A stretch of DNA of 64,000 bases from Streptomyces sp. NBC_01244. GTDB lineage: Bacteria > Actinomycetota > Actinomycetes > Streptomycetales > Streptomycetaceae. Both the position numbers and the translations under genes were made by a program. The DNA lies in the NCBI RefSeq assembly GCF_035987325.1, contig NZ_CP108488.1, forward strand, positions 9,114,001 to 9,178,000. The letters are read 5' to 3'. This document shows, one piece after another, positions 50,493 to 60,425 of the stretch. Every line of letters starts with the position of its first letter. The stretch's first letter is position 1. The notes beneath the pieces were generated by a model that saw only the letters and a list, made by a program, of their open reading frames with translations, did not search any database and was not told where the DNA came from.

Positions 50493-50504
50493 GAACGATC
50501 GTTC
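50493..50504. promoter_or_regulatory. 12-bp palindrome upstream of a small secreted protein gene
   Basis: GAACGATCGTTC, a perfect palindrome, lies between the divergent VWA and small secreted protein genes, 83 bp before the latter. Possible operator; no regulator is adjacent. Confidence 0.35.
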
Positions 50505-50587
50505 CTGTCGGCTCCGCCGGGCGTTGAATCGGCTGACGCACCCACCCAAGGGAGCGTCCCCAGATCCTTGAGTCCTTAGGGGAACCA

Positions 50588-50830
50588 ATGCGTATTCGCT
50601 CTGCCGTCACCGCTTCCGTCCTCGCCGCCGGCATCCTGCTGGGCGGCGCCGGCGCGGCCCTGGCCAACGACGGTGTCGACATCGACTACTTCTCGGGCGG
50701 TCACAAGGCCTTCTCGTCCAACTGCTCGTCCGCGGCCGCCGTCCCGGCGTCCTTCGGCCCCGCCTACACCTCCTCCTGCGCGAAGGAAGGCGAGGCGGAG
50801 TGGGTCAAGGGTGCCCACCTCGGCGCCTAG
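50588..50830 (+). CDS. Small secreted protein
   Basis: An 80-residue exported protein. Signal peptide MRIRSAVTASVLAAGILLGG to ALA, leaving about 53 residues starting NDGVDIDYFSGGHKAF with two Cys (NCSSA and SSCAKEG) that could form one disulfide. The length recalls chaplins but the chaplin motif is absent. AGGGGAA precedes the ATG. Function unknown; likely an extracellular or wall-associated peptide. Confidence 0.75.
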   Translation: MRIRSAVTASVLAAGILLGGAGAALANDGVDIDYFSGGHKAFSSNCSSAAAVPASFGPAYTSSCAKEGEAEWVKGAHLGA

Positions 50831-50909
50831 CAGGAACGCCCGGCCTCGGCCGGCGCGCGGGGGGCGGTCGGACGGCGACGTCCGCCGCCCCCGCGCGGTG
50901 TCTCAGTGT

Positions 50910-52289
50910 TCAGCGGGCCCGGCCCCGCGCCGCGAGTCCACGCCGTACGGCCAGAACGAGCACGGCCGTGGCGAGGACGGCCACACCGCCCAGCCGCAGG
51001 ATCGCGTCGTAGGCCTCCTCGGGCGACCGCTGCGGCGTCATCGCGGAGATCCCCGCGACCGTCGCGGCCAGCGCGATCGCACCCGCGGTGACCAGGAACG
51101 TCAGCAGTACCCCCGACGCCTCCCCGGCCCTGGCCGGAGGGACGAGCTGCTGGGTCGCCACGCTCGCGTAGGTCCAGCCCAGCCCGAGGCCCAGGCCGCA
51201 CCACGCGAACACCGGTACGTACAGCCACCAGACGCTGACCTGGGTCAGCGCGTACATCCCCGTGCCCGCGCCGATTCCGGCCAGCGCCATCACCGTGGTC
51301 GGCCGCAGATGCCGGCCCAGGCGCGCTCCCAGCGGCCCGCTGAGCGCCACCAGCAGCGCCGGGGCCAGGAAGACCGTGCCGGCCAGGAGCGGTGACAGCC
51401 CCCGTACGCCCTGCAGGTAGAGGGTGGCGAGGAAGACGGTGACCCCGTAACCCATGTTCGTGAGCGTGCCCATCCCGGTGACCAGGACGTACGGGACGTC
51501 GCGGAACAGCCCCAGATCGATCAGCGGGTGCCGGGCCAGCCGCTCCCGCACCAGGAACAGCCCACCGCTCACCACCGTCACCGCGAAGCCGAGCATGACG
51601 CGCGCACTGGTCCACCCCCAGGCGTCCGCGCGCTCCACGGTCAGGGTGAGGGCGGCCAGCGCCCCGACGATCAGGGCGCATCCGAGCAGATCGAGCTCGC
51701 GCGGCGCCGACGTGTCACGCGAGTCGGGGACGTACGCGAGAGCGGCGAGCAGCGAGAACAGGCTCAGGGGTGCCATCAGCCAGAAGATCCAGCGCCAGCC
51801 CGGCCCCTCGGTGAACCCTCCGCCCACGAAGGGCCCGATCGCGGTCCCGATGTTGGCGACGCCGAACACGGCGCCCAGGGCCTTGGCGCGGGACTCCTCG
51901 GGAAAGGTGTTGGTGATCACGGACACGGCCACCGGGAAGACGAAGGCCGCGCCCACGCCCTGGGCGATCCGGGCCGCGACCAGGGGACCGAGGCCGGGTG
52001 CCAGCGTGCACCCCACGGTTCCGGCGGTGAACAGGGCGGTTCCGGCCAGCAGCGTGCCCCGCCTGCCGAAGACGTCCCCCACGCGGCCGCCGACGATGAA
52101 GAAGCAGCCGATGGCGAGCATGTACGCGGACAAGGTCCACTGTGCGGCGGACACCGTGACGCCGAGCTCCGCGGCGATCCCCGGGATGGCGAGGTTGAGC
52201 GCGAAGAAGTCGAGCTGGATGCAGAACAGGGCGACGGCGACCGCGAGGAAGGCCCCCTTCCGCGCCGCGGTGGAAGTCTCTGCGCGCAT
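50910..52289 (-). CDS. MFS drug/metabolite exporter (DHA2-like)
   Basis: A 459-residue major facilitator with about 12-14 helices. Motif A between helices 2 and 3 is GGRVGDVFGRRG; the first helix carries LDFFALNLAIPGIA and motif C-like GAVFGVANIGTAIGPFVGG follows in helix 5. This is the layout of proton-driven exporters of the EmrB/QacA group. It has its own start with a weak ribosome site. Substrate unknown. Upstream lies a heptamer repeat next to a secreted-protein gene on the same strand. Confidence 0.9.
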   Translation of the reverse strand: MRAETSTAARKGAFLAVAVALFCIQLDFFALNLAIPGIAAELGVTVSAAQWTLSAYMLAIGCFFIVGGRVGDVFGRRGTLLAGTALFTAGTVGCTLAPGLGPLVAARIAQGVGAAFVFPVAVSVITNTFPEESRAKALGAVFGVANIGTAIGPFVGGGFTEGPGWRWIFWLMAPLSLFSLLAALAYVPDSRDTSAPRELDLLGCALIVGALAALTLTVERADAWGWTSARVMLGFAVTVVSGGLFLVRERLARHPLIDLGLFRDVPYVLVTGMGTLTNMGYGVTVFLATLYLQGVRGLSPLLAGTVFLAPALLVALSGPLGARLGRHLRPTTVMALAGIGAGTGMYALTQVSVWWLYVPVFAWCGLGLGLGWTYASVATQQLVPPARAGEASGVLLTFLVTAGAIALAATVAGISAMTPQRSPEEAYDAILRLGGVAVLATAVLVLAVRRGLAARGRAR

Positions 52290-52303
52290 GAGGGGCGTTC
52301 CTC

Positions 52304-53373
<1,070 letters not shown>

Positions 53374-53763
53374 GGCTTCACCTCATGCGGAGGATCCGAG
53401 CCTGTGCCCGCTGCTCGCGGCGTTCGCGGCCCGGCGTGGCTGCTTTCCCGCGATCCCTTCCAGCGTAGGCACGTTCCGGCCCCGCTGCCCTGCCGCCCGC
53501 GGCAATCCCGGGTGCGGTGCTCCGGTGCGGTCGCCAGGGGGCTCCGGCGGCGTGTGTCGCGCTCCTGGCGCCCCGCGAGTGCTCCCGGTAGCCCGTTGTG
53601 GCCCGGGGAACGTCCTGGGTTCAATGAGAGGGGTCGACCGAGCGCATGCCGCGACCCCGTGAAGGCGGCCCGCATACGCCTCCCCGCCGCCGGCGTTCCG
53701 TACTCCGCTCATCTGCCGCTTCGGCATCGCCCTGCCGTCTCCCCGAACACGAGGTGATCACTG
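53374..53763. other. Intergenic region before the terpene synthase gene
   Basis: About 390 bp between divergent genes. It should contain both promoters. No clear -10/-35 pair, RNA gene or strong inverted repeat was recognised; GAGGTGATCACTG just before 53764 supplies a ribosome site. Confidence 0.4.
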
Positions 53764-54888
53764 ATGACAGGAACACGGACGCACGAAGCCGGCCACGTCG
53801 ACGGCCGCGGCCCGGGCAGCGACCTGGTCCAGGGAGCGGACGACTACGACGCGCGCTCAGCGGAGTTCATGAGCCGCTTCGGCCTGGGCGGAGGGACGGC
53901 TCGCAGCACGCGGCTGACCGCGGGGCTGAACGGGATCGCGGTGAGGATCGCACCGTACGCCGACCCGTTCGCGGCCCAGTTGCTCAGCGACCTCGCCGTG
54001 TGGGTGTTCGCCTTCGACGACCTCTGCGACGAGGACCTTCCGCATCTCACCCCCACCGGGATGCTCACGATGGTCGCCCGGCTCCAGCGGACGATCGAGG
54101 CCCCCGAGGTTCCCCTCGACGGAGACCCCTTCGGCCTGGCCCTGCGCGACATCCGACTCCGTGTGGACGCGATCGCCACCCCCGTACAGGTCAGGAGGTG
54201 GGTCGACGCCATGCGCGGCTACTTCCTCGCCGAGGCCCGCATCGGCGCCGACACGACCGCGCCGCGAGGCCCGGAGGACGTGAGCGACTACCTGCTGACC
54301 CGCCTGCACTCCGGAGCCGCCCTGGCCGTACCCGTGCTGCTCGACGCGGTCGGTGCCGCCCTGCCCGCACCGTCGTGGGAGGACCGGAGGATCCGAGCGC
54401 TGACCGAGATGGCGGCGGGGATCGTCGTCGTGGACAGCGACATCCATTCCTTCGCGAAGGAGAGCGAACGCGGCAGCCGTAGCGGCAACCTGATAGCACT
54501 CCTGGAAGGCCCGCAGGGGCCCGGGTCCGGGTCCGGGTCCGGGTCCGGACCCGGATCCAGACCTGGCCAGGGCCTGCAAGCCGCCTCCGCGCTCCGGGAC
54601 TCGATGATGAGCCGATTCCTCCACCTGGGTCGGCAGACCGCGATGGCCCCGGCGGACCCGCGAATCGCCCACTTCCTGGACGCACTCACCCAGTACGTCC
54701 ACGGGGTGCGGGACTGGTGCGGGGCGACCTCCCGCTACCACCCCGAGCAACCGGACGACACCCGCAACCAGTCCCGCGGAGCCGGAACCGGCGTGCGCCC
54801 ACCGGACGGCACATCCCTCGCACCCCCGCCGATCGCATCGATCGCATGGTGGTGGGCCGTCGACGGCGCCCCGCCGTCCTCTGCATGA
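53764..54888 (+). CDS. Type I terpene synthase
   Basis: A 374-residue class I terpene cyclase. The Mg2+-binding aspartate-rich motif is FAFDDLCDED. The pyrophosphate-sensor Arg lies in YLLTRLHSG, about 46 residues before the second metal motif, and the C-terminal pyrophosphate RY pair is in DWCGATSRYH. The second motif (consensus NDxxSxxxE) reads SDIHSFAKE, with Ser where Asn is expected. A low-complexity Gly/Ser/Pro insert separates this motif from the next helix. It would cyclise farnesyl or geranyl diphosphate to a volatile hydrocarbon or alcohol. No prenyl synthase or P450 is adjacent. Product not predictable. Confidence 0.88.
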   Translation: MTGTRTHEAGHVDGRGPGSDLVQGADDYDARSAEFMSRFGLGGGTARSTRLTAGLNGIAVRIAPYADPFAAQLLSDLAVWVFAFDDLCDEDLPHLTPTGMLTMVARLQRTIEAPEVPLDGDPFGLALRDIRLRVDAIATPVQVRRWVDAMRGYFLAEARIGADTTAPRGPEDVSDYLLTRLHSGAALAVPVLLDAVGAALPAPSWEDRRIRALTEMAAGIVVVDSDIHSFAKESERGSRSGNLIALLEGPQGPGSGSGSGSGPGSRPGQGLQAASALRDSMMSRFLHLGRQTAMAPADPRIAHFLDALTQYVHGVRDWCGATSRYHPEQPDDTRNQSRGAGTGVRPPDGTSLAPPPIASIAWWWAVDGAPPSSA

Positions 54889-54912
54889 TCCGGATCCGGA
54901 TCCGGATCCGGG
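54888..54912. repeat. GATCCG hexamer repeat at the terpene synthase stop
   Basis: Four consecutive GATCCG units begin on the last base of the terpene synthase stop codon. A related GGTCCG run inside the gene (about 54525-54560) encodes its Gly/Ser insert. Confidence 0.8.
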
Positions 54913-54936
54913 CCCGAGGCGGGCCGGACCCCGTCG

Positions 54937-55548
54937 TCAGCCGCCGCTGCCGCGCCAGATGTTGTCGAAGGCCGCATTCTCGATGGCCCGGCGCTGCCGT
55001 ACGGACGCCAGTTCCACCACTGCGTCGTTGACCGCGGCCAATACCGTCGCCACGCTGTCGTCGGCCACGTCCGGAGCGTCTCCGGCGAGGTTGTCTCCGC
55101 CTTCCAGTGCCTGCGCCAGGAGAACGAGGACAGGATCTTCCGACTTCCACCGCTCCCGGGCCCGACGGCGGGCGGGCGAATCGGCCGGTACCAGCTCACC
55201 CGGTCGGAGGGAGAACCCGCGGCGGCGTTGCCGTACGAGCTGCCCTTCCTCTTCGAGCACGGCCTGGTAGCTCGCGGACAGGCCGAGCCCTCTGCGCCAC
55301 AGCCAGTCGACGACGGACTCGTAGGGCGCCTCCCGAACGAGCGACGCCGCTGCCGCGTCCAACAGGGGATCGCCCAGTTCCGCCTCCTCGCCCGGCACGA
55401 TGTGATCACCGTCCAGCGCGATGGCCCGGGCGGCAAGGAGGTCGACCACCTCGGCCCCCGCGAGCGCGAGCGACAGTTCGCCCTGTTCGGCAGTCCGACC
55501 GGACTCCACGTCCATGGCGATGATCAACAAGTCCCGCGGTGTGGTCAT
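54937..55548 (-). CDS. GPP34 (GOLPH3/Vps74) family protein
   Basis: A 203-residue protein of the Golgi phosphoprotein 3 family: TTPRDLLIIAMDVESGRTAEQGELSLALAGAEVVDLLA at the N-terminus in family order, then LVREAPYESVVDWLWRRG and a helical C-terminus. In eukaryotes the fold binds phosphoinositides and Golgi enzymes; in Streptomyces several paralogues exist without defined function and may associate with membranes. ATG at 55548 with GAGGAG upstream is preferred to the adjoining TTG. Confidence 0.88.
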   Translation of the reverse strand: MTTPRDLLIIAMDVESGRTAEQGELSLALAGAEVVDLLAARAIALDGDHIVPGEEAELGDPLLDAAAASLVREAPYESVVDWLWRRGLGLSASYQAVLEEEGQLVRQRRRGFSLRPGELVPADSPARRRARERWKSEDPVLVLLAQALEGGDNLAGDAPDVADDSVATVLAAVNDAVVELASVRQRRAIENAAFDNIWRGSGG

Positions 55549-55887
55549 CAAGGGCTCCTCTCAACCGTGCAGGCAGGGCGCCGGTCAATTATCGATCAGC
55601 TCGGCCACCTGTGGGGGCCCCCGCTCAGGCCGTTCGCAAGACGTCACATTCACCGCCGGGCATCCCGCCGGGAAGAGCAGCAGGTGTCCGGCCGGCCCTG
55701 CTTCCGGGAACGGGAGCCCGCGTTATCGTCGCGTTGTGGGAGAAGAGCAGAAGCCACTGCACCCACCCCACCGACGGGTGCCGCCGGCTCGGGCCTGCAC
55801 GCCCATCCGCCGCACGCACGCACGCACCCACAGCCCGTACCTGGACTCGCACCCGTACCCGTACGACCAGTGAAGGAAGGCACCCGC
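55549..55887. other. Intergenic region between GPP34 and the isochorismatase-like gene
   Basis: About 340 bp between divergent starts. It includes a short GCAC tandem run (about 55810-55825) and ACCCGT repeats near 55845-55862, but no RNA gene or convincing promoter was recognised. GAAGGAAGG precedes the downstream ATG. Confidence 0.4.
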
Positions 55888-56469
55888 ATGTCCGAGATCA
55901 CGCTCGACAGGAACACCGCCCTGGTCCTCATCGACCTCCAGAAGGGGATCCTGTCCCTGCCCGTGGTCACCCCCGCCGAGCAGATCCTCGCCAAGGGCAT
56001 CCGGCTCGCCGACGCCTTCCGCGCGGCCGGCCTGCCCGTGGTCCTCGTGAGGGTCGCCTGGTCCCCGGACGGGGGCGACCTGCCCACCACCCACACCGAC
56101 CGGCCCGGTCCGACCACCGCGCCCCCGGCCGAGTTCTCCGTGCTCCCGGCCGAGCTGACCACCGGGGCGAACGACATCGTCGTCACCAAGCGGCACTGGG
56201 GCGCCTTCACCGGCACCGAGCTCGACCTCCAGCTGCGCCGCCGCGGCATCAAGCGGATCGTCCTCGCCGGCATCTCCACCAGCATCGGCGTCGAGTCCAC
56301 CGCCCGCTCCGCCTGGGAGCACAGCTACGACCTGGTTTTCGCCGAGGACGCCACCACCGACACGGACGCGGACGCGCACGCCCACACCTTCGGGAAGATC
56401 TTCCCCAGGATCGGTCGGGTCCGCTCCACCGACGAGATCCTGACCGCCCTCAAGAACCTCGACGACTGA
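55888..56469 (+). CDS. Isochorismatase-like hydrolase
   Basis: A 193-residue isochorismatase-fold enzyme. Catalytic Asp17 is in VLIDLQKG and the Lys in VTKRHWGAF. At the position of the nucleophilic Cys of the amidase branch the sequence reads TSIGVEST, so Gly replaces Cys. True isochorismatases such as PhzD and EntB also have Gly here, so this protein is likely to act on a vinyl ether or similar rather than as a Cys amidase. ATG at 55888 has GAAGGAAGG upstream. No siderophore or phenazine genes are adjacent, so the substrate is open. Confidence 0.87.
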   Translation: MSEITLDRNTALVLIDLQKGILSLPVVTPAEQILAKGIRLADAFRAAGLPVVLVRVAWSPDGGDLPTTHTDRPGPTTAPPAEFSVLPAELTTGANDIVVTKRHWGAFTGTELDLQLRRRGIKRIVLAGISTSIGVESTARSAWEHSYDLVFAEDATTDTDADAHAHTFGKIFPRIGRVRSTDEILTALKNLDD

Positions 56470-56475
56470 CCGTCC

Positions 56476-57504
56476 CTACGGGAGCAGCTCCAGGGTGATG
56501 TGCGGGGCCAGCGCGCGCAGGAAGTCGGGGGCGTCGAAGATCTCGCCCGCGGAGGCGACACCGACCGTACGGGTGCGGCCGCTCAGGACCCGGTCGAGGG
56601 CCTCCACGACGAGGGGGGCCGTGACGGCGTAGATGTCCTGCCCGTGAGCCACGGCGCGGCGTTCGGCGCCGCCCGACCGCACGACCGCATCGACGAGGAA
56701 GGTCTGGTCGGACCGTCCGCTGTCGTCGGCCGCCGCCGGCGCAGGCGTGCCGGGGGCCGCGATGTCCCGTACCGCCTCGACCGTCATGTACGTGGTCACG
56801 TCCGGGATCGACAGGTGGCTGGGCACGGTCACCACGTCGGCCATCGTGAACTCACCGATGACCTGCCGGGGCCCCATCGGCTCGGGGAACCGCCACTCGA
56901 GGGTCGGCGAGGCGTCGGTGCGGTACTCCCACTGCCCGCCCGCGTAGCGCATGCGCCGCTCACCGCGCCGCTCCCGCGAGACCGCGCCCGAGAGCCGCGT
57001 CCCGGCGGTGGGGTGCCAGCTGCTCAGGGCGTACGCGATGTGTGCCTCCTCGGCCTCGGTCCAGTCACCCATCGCCGCGGTGGCCAGCAGGTCGCCCAGA
57101 CCGCCGAAGAAGGCCATCGCGGGGACGATCACCGCACCGGCGTCCCGCGCCCGGTCGGCGAAGTGCGCGAAGGTGTCGATGTTGGCCTCGAGCTCGGCGG
57201 CCACGTCCAGGTAGGGGATCCGGGCCCGCAGGGCCGCCTCGATCACGGGGCCGGTCGTCGAGGCGAAGGGCCCCGCGCAGTTGATCACGGCGGCCGTGCC
57301 CGCGAGCGCGCGGTCCAGCGCTTCGGGGTCGCCCACAGTCGCCGGCCGGGCCTCCAGGCCGGTCTCGTAGGCCAGCGCCTTCAGCTTCTCGCCGTCGCGG
57401 CCCGACAGCACCGGCACGAACCCGCGCTCCACCAGCTCCGCGACCACGAACCGCCCGGTGTGCCCGTAAGCGCCGAACACCGCCACCATCTGACCTGATC
57501 CCAT
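56476..57504 (-). CDS. Saccharopine dehydrogenase-like NAD(P)-binding reductase
   Basis: A 342-residue oxidoreductase with an N-terminal Rossmann fold (VAVFGAYGHTGRFVVAEL, residues 7-24) and the INCAGPF motif of the saccharopine-dehydrogenase/trans-acting enoyl reductase family. The C-terminal part (GQDIYAVTAPLVVEALDRVL) is family-like. It would use NAD(P)H on an unknown substrate. It converges on the isochorismatase-like gene, with six bases between stops, and is divergent from a GlxA-type regulator that may control it. Confidence 0.85.
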   Translation of the reverse strand: MGSGQMVAVFGAYGHTGRFVVAELVERGFVPVLSGRDGEKLKALAYETGLEARPATVGDPEALDRALAGTAAVINCAGPFASTTGPVIEAALRARIPYLDVAAELEANIDTFAHFADRARDAGAVIVPAMAFFGGLGDLLATAAMGDWTEAEEAHIAYALSSWHPTAGTRLSGAVSRERRGERRMRYAGGQWEYRTDASPTLEWRFPEPMGPRQVIGEFTMADVVTVPSHLSIPDVTTYMTVEAVRDIAAPGTPAPAAADDSGRSDQTFLVDAVVRSGGAERRAVAHGQDIYAVTAPLVVEALDRVLSGRTRTVGVASAGEIFDAPDFLRALAPHITLELLP

Positions 57505-57624
57505 GGTCCCGCTCCCCTGTCATCGCTCATCGCCGTACCCGCATGACCGCCGCAGGCCCTGCTTCCAAGGCCCGCCCCGCTCTGTCTTGAACATCGTGTC
57601 GCGGAACACCACGAACCCACCACT

Positions 57625-57657
57625 GTCCGGAACGACATGACCCATACACTTCCGGAC
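57625..57657. promoter_or_regulatory. Inverted repeat at the GlxA-type regulator start
   Basis: GTCCGGA at 57625-57631 and TCCGGAC at 57651-57657 are perfect complements separated by 19 bases. The second arm ends on the base before the ATG at 57658. This looks like an operator for the regulator itself and the divergent reductase gene. Confidence 0.5.
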
Positions 57658-58620
57658 ATGACCACTGTCGCGCTGGCCGTCACCGACGGCATGCTGCACT
57701 TCGAGTTGTCCCTGGCCTGCGAGGTCTTCGGCTCCGACCTGACCCACCTCGTGAACCCCTGGTACGAGTTCTCGCTCTGCGGGCCGGGCGCCGTACGGAT
57801 CGACCGCTTCAGCCTGGAGCCCGACCACGGACTCGACCACCTCGCGCGAGCGGACACCGTGATCGTCCCCGGCTGGGCCGACGTCGACCGGGACCCGCCG
57901 GCCGAGCTCATCGACGCGGTACGCGCGGCCCACCAGGCCGGCGCGCGCGTGGCCTCCCTGTGTACGGGAGCCTTCGTACTGGCCGCCGCCGGCCTGCTGG
58001 ACGGCAAGCGCGCGACCACGCACTGGGCACACACCGAGGAACTGGCCAGACGCCACCCGCTCGTCACCGTGGACCCCGACGTCCTCTACGTGGACAACGG
58101 CAGCGTGCTGACCTCCGCCGGCAAGGCCGCCGCCATGGACCTGTGCCTGCACCTGGTGCGCCTCGACCACGGCTCCTCTGCGGCCAACAAGATCGCCCGC
58201 CGCCTGGTGGTCCCGCCCCACCGCGACGGCGGCCAGGCCCAGTTCGTCACGACCCCCGTGCCCGCCCCCGGCAACCACCCGCTCGCCGACCTCTTCCCCT
58301 GGGCGCTGCAACGCCTCGACGAGCCGCTCACCGTGGAGGACCTGGCCCGCCGGGCCCGGATGAGCTCACGTCACCTGGGCCGCCACTTCAAGTCGGTGAC
58401 CGGCACCACCCCGTTGCAGTGGCTGCTCACCCAGCGCATCCGCCACGCCCAGGAGTTGCTCGAAACCACCGACGACACGGTCGACACCATCGCGACGGCC
58501 ACCGGCATGGGTACCGCCACCACCCTGCGCCGTCACTTCGCGCGCACGGTGGGCGTCCCGCCGGACACCTACCGCCGCACCTTCCGCTCCCGGACCGCCC
58601 CGGCCGGCACGACGGCGTAA
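57658..58620 (+). CDS. GlxA-type AraC family regulator with DJ-1/PfpI domain
   Basis: A 320-residue regulator. Residues about 1-180 are a class I glutamine amidotransferase/DJ-1-like domain with the nucleophile-elbow Cys in LCTGAFVLAAAGLLDG; residues about 215-310 are an AraC DNA-binding domain (LTVEDLARRARMSSRHLGRHF and VDTIATATGMGTATTLRRHF). ATG at 57658 gives the usual start TTVALAVTDGM; ATG at 57637 would add seven residues. It is divergent from the reductase gene, its probable target. Confidence 0.9.
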   Translation: MTTVALAVTDGMLHFELSLACEVFGSDLTHLVNPWYEFSLCGPGAVRIDRFSLEPDHGLDHLARADTVIVPGWADVDRDPPAELIDAVRAAHQAGARVASLCTGAFVLAAAGLLDGKRATTHWAHTEELARRHPLVTVDPDVLYVDNGSVLTSAGKAAAMDLCLHLVRLDHGSSAANKIARRLVVPPHRDGGQAQFVTTPVPAPGNHPLADLFPWALQRLDEPLTVEDLARRARMSSRHLGRHFKSVTGTTPLQWLLTQRIRHAQELLETTDDTVDTIATATGMGTATTLRRHFARTVGVPPDTYRRTFRSRTAPAGTTA

Positions 58621-58716
58621 GCCCCTTCCGTCCCCTCGCGCGGCACCGGCCCCTGCGGATCTCCGTACCTTTCCCCCCACACCGATCGATTGCGATCATG
58701 AGATTCCGGTTGTCCG

Positions 58717-58745
58717 TTGACGCCGTCGAAGCGCCTGCCTAGATT
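58717..58745 (+). promoter_or_regulatory. Consensus vegetative promoter, leaderless
   Basis: TTGACG (58717-58722), a 17-base spacer and TAGATT (58740-58745) match the HrdB/sigma-70 consensus. The ATG of the glucosidase begins six bases after the -10 box, so transcription should start at or next to the start codon. No ribosome site is present. Confidence 0.8.
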
Positions 58746-58751
58746 CGCCGC

Positions 58752-60395
58752 ATGGCGACCCCCGAGGACTTCACCGCGGCCGACGACCCCCGATCCGCGG
58801 CACCGTCCGCCTGGTGGCGCAGTGCCTCGATCTACCAGATCTATCCGCGCAGTTTCGCGGACGGCAACGGCGACGGGATCGGTGACCTGGCCGGGATCCG
58901 AGCACGGCTTCCGTACCTGCGCCGGCTGGGCGTGGACGCGGTGTGGATCAGCCCCTGGTATCCGTCCCCGATGGCCGACGGCGGGTACGACATCGCCGAC
59001 TACCGGGACATCGATCCGGTGTTCGGCACCCTGGCAGAGGCCGAAGCGCTGCTGTCCGAAGCGCATGACCTGGGCATCCGGGTGATCGTCGACATCGTCC
59101 CCAACCACTGCTCGGACGAGCACCCTTGGTTCCGCGCGGCCCTCGCGGCCGGACCCGGCTCGCCCGAGCGGGCGCGCTTCTGGTTCCGTCCGGGCCGCGG
59201 CGAGCACGGCGAACTTCCGCCCAACAACTGGCAGTCGGCCTTCGGAGGCCCCGGCTGGCGGCAGGTGACAGAGGCCGACGGCACGCCCGGCGAGTGGTAC
59301 CTGCACCGGTTCGCCCCCGAGCAGCCCGACTTCAACTGGGAGAACCCCGAGGTTCACGCGGAGTTCGAGTCGATCCTGCGGTTCTGGCTCGACCGGGGCG
59401 TGGACGGCTTCCGCATCGACGTCGCCGACAACCTCGTCAAGGACCCGGCGCTGCCCGACCACGAGAGCGGGCCCAGTCCCTGGGCCGACCAGGACGGCGT
59501 CCACGACATCTACCGGGCCTGGCACAAGGTCCTCGACGCCTACGCTCACGAACCGGTCTTCGTGGGCGAGGTGTGGACCTCCGACCCGGAGCGCTTCGCC
59601 CGCTACCTGCGCCCCGACGAACTGCACACGGCGTTCAACTTCCCCTTCCTCCAGAGCCCGTGGGACGCGACGGCCCTGCGCACGGTCATCGATTCCACCC
59701 TCGCCGAGCACGCCCCGGTCGGCGCCGCCGCCACCTGGGTCCTCTCCAACCACGACACCACCCGCCACGTCACCCGCTACGGACGCGCGGACACCTCCTA
59801 CGCGCTCGACGGCCGCCGCGTGCACGGTGTCCCCGTCGACCTCGGCCTCGGGCGGCGCCGGGGCAGGGCCGCGGCCCTGCTGACGATGGCCCTCCCCGGT
59901 TGTGTCTACGTCTACCAGGGCGACGAGCTGGGCCTCGAGGAGGTCGAGGACATCGAGCCGGCTCTCCGCCAGGACCCGACGTTCTTCCAGACCGGAGGCG
60001 AGGACCTCGGACGGGACGGCTGCCGGGTACCCCTCCCGTGGGGAGACGAGGCGCCGGAGGCGAAGTCCTGGCTGCCCCGGCCGGCCGGATGGGCCGCACG
60101 GAGCGTGCGCGAGCAGAGCGCCGACCCCGACTCGATGCTCGGTTTCTACCGCCGGGCCCTGGCGCTGCGAGCCGCCCGACCGGCCCTGCTCGAAGGGCGG
60201 TTCACCTGGCTTCCCGCTCAGCCGGGCGTACTCGCCTTCGCCCGCACCGCGGCCGGGCCGGCGCCCTCAGTACGCTGCCTGGTGAACCTTTCGGACGGCC
60301 CGGTTCCGCTGCCGGAGCACGCCGAAGTCCTGCTCTCCAGCGGGCACCTGGACAACGGAGCCCTGCCCCGGGACACCGCGGTCTGGCTGCGCTGA
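58752..60395 (+). CDS. GH13 alpha-glucosidase
   Basis: A 547-residue family 13 glycosidase of the oligo-1,6-glucosidase/alpha-glucosidase type. Conserved regions in order: DIVPNH (region I), GFRIDVAD with the nucleophile Asp (II), FVGEVW with the acid/base Glu (III), LSNHDTTR (IV). The N-terminal WWRSASIYQIYPRSFAD is typical. It is cytoplasmic (no signal peptide) and would release glucose from maltose-type oligosaccharides. No sugar transporter or LacI gene is adjacent. Transcribed from its own leaderless promoter. Confidence 0.93.
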   Translation: MATPEDFTAADDPRSAAPSAWWRSASIYQIYPRSFADGNGDGIGDLAGIRARLPYLRRLGVDAVWISPWYPSPMADGGYDIADYRDIDPVFGTLAEAEALLSEAHDLGIRVIVDIVPNHCSDEHPWFRAALAAGPGSPERARFWFRPGRGEHGELPPNNWQSAFGGPGWRQVTEADGTPGEWYLHRFAPEQPDFNWENPEVHAEFESILRFWLDRGVDGFRIDVADNLVKDPALPDHESGPSPWADQDGVHDIYRAWHKVLDAYAHEPVFVGEVWTSDPERFARYLRPDELHTAFNFPFLQSPWDATALRTVIDSTLAEHAPVGAAATWVLSNHDTTRHVTRYGRADTSYALDGRRVHGVPVDLGLGRRRGRAAALLTMALPGCVYVYQGDELGLEEVEDIEPALRQDPTFFQTGGEDLGRDGCRVPLPWGDEAPEAKSWLPRPAGWAARSVREQSADPDSMLGFYRRALALRAARPALLEGRFTWLPAQPGVLAFARTAAGPAPSVRCLVNLSDGPVPLPEHAEVLLSSGHLDNGALPRDTAVWLR

Positions 60396-60402
60396 AGGAG
60401 CC

Positions 60403-60424
60403 GGTGCACGCCGGGGCGTGCGCC
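60403..60424. terminator. Short hairpin between converging genes
   Basis: GGTGCACGC-CGGG-GCGTGCGCC forms a nine-pair stem (one T-G wobble) between the glucosidase stop and the MFS stop. Confidence 0.5.
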
Positions 60425-60425
60425 C

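Noticed and set aside
55888..56469. Loss of the catalytic Cys as evidence of a dead isochorismatase-like enzyme
   Set aside because: True isochorismatases such as PhzD and EntB also have Gly at this position, so the change indicates subfamily rather than inactivation.
53764..56469. A terpene biosynthetic gene cluster including GPP34 and the isochorismatase-like gene
   Set aside because: Orientations differ and there is no prenyltransferase, P450 or other tailoring gene; adjacency alone is not support.
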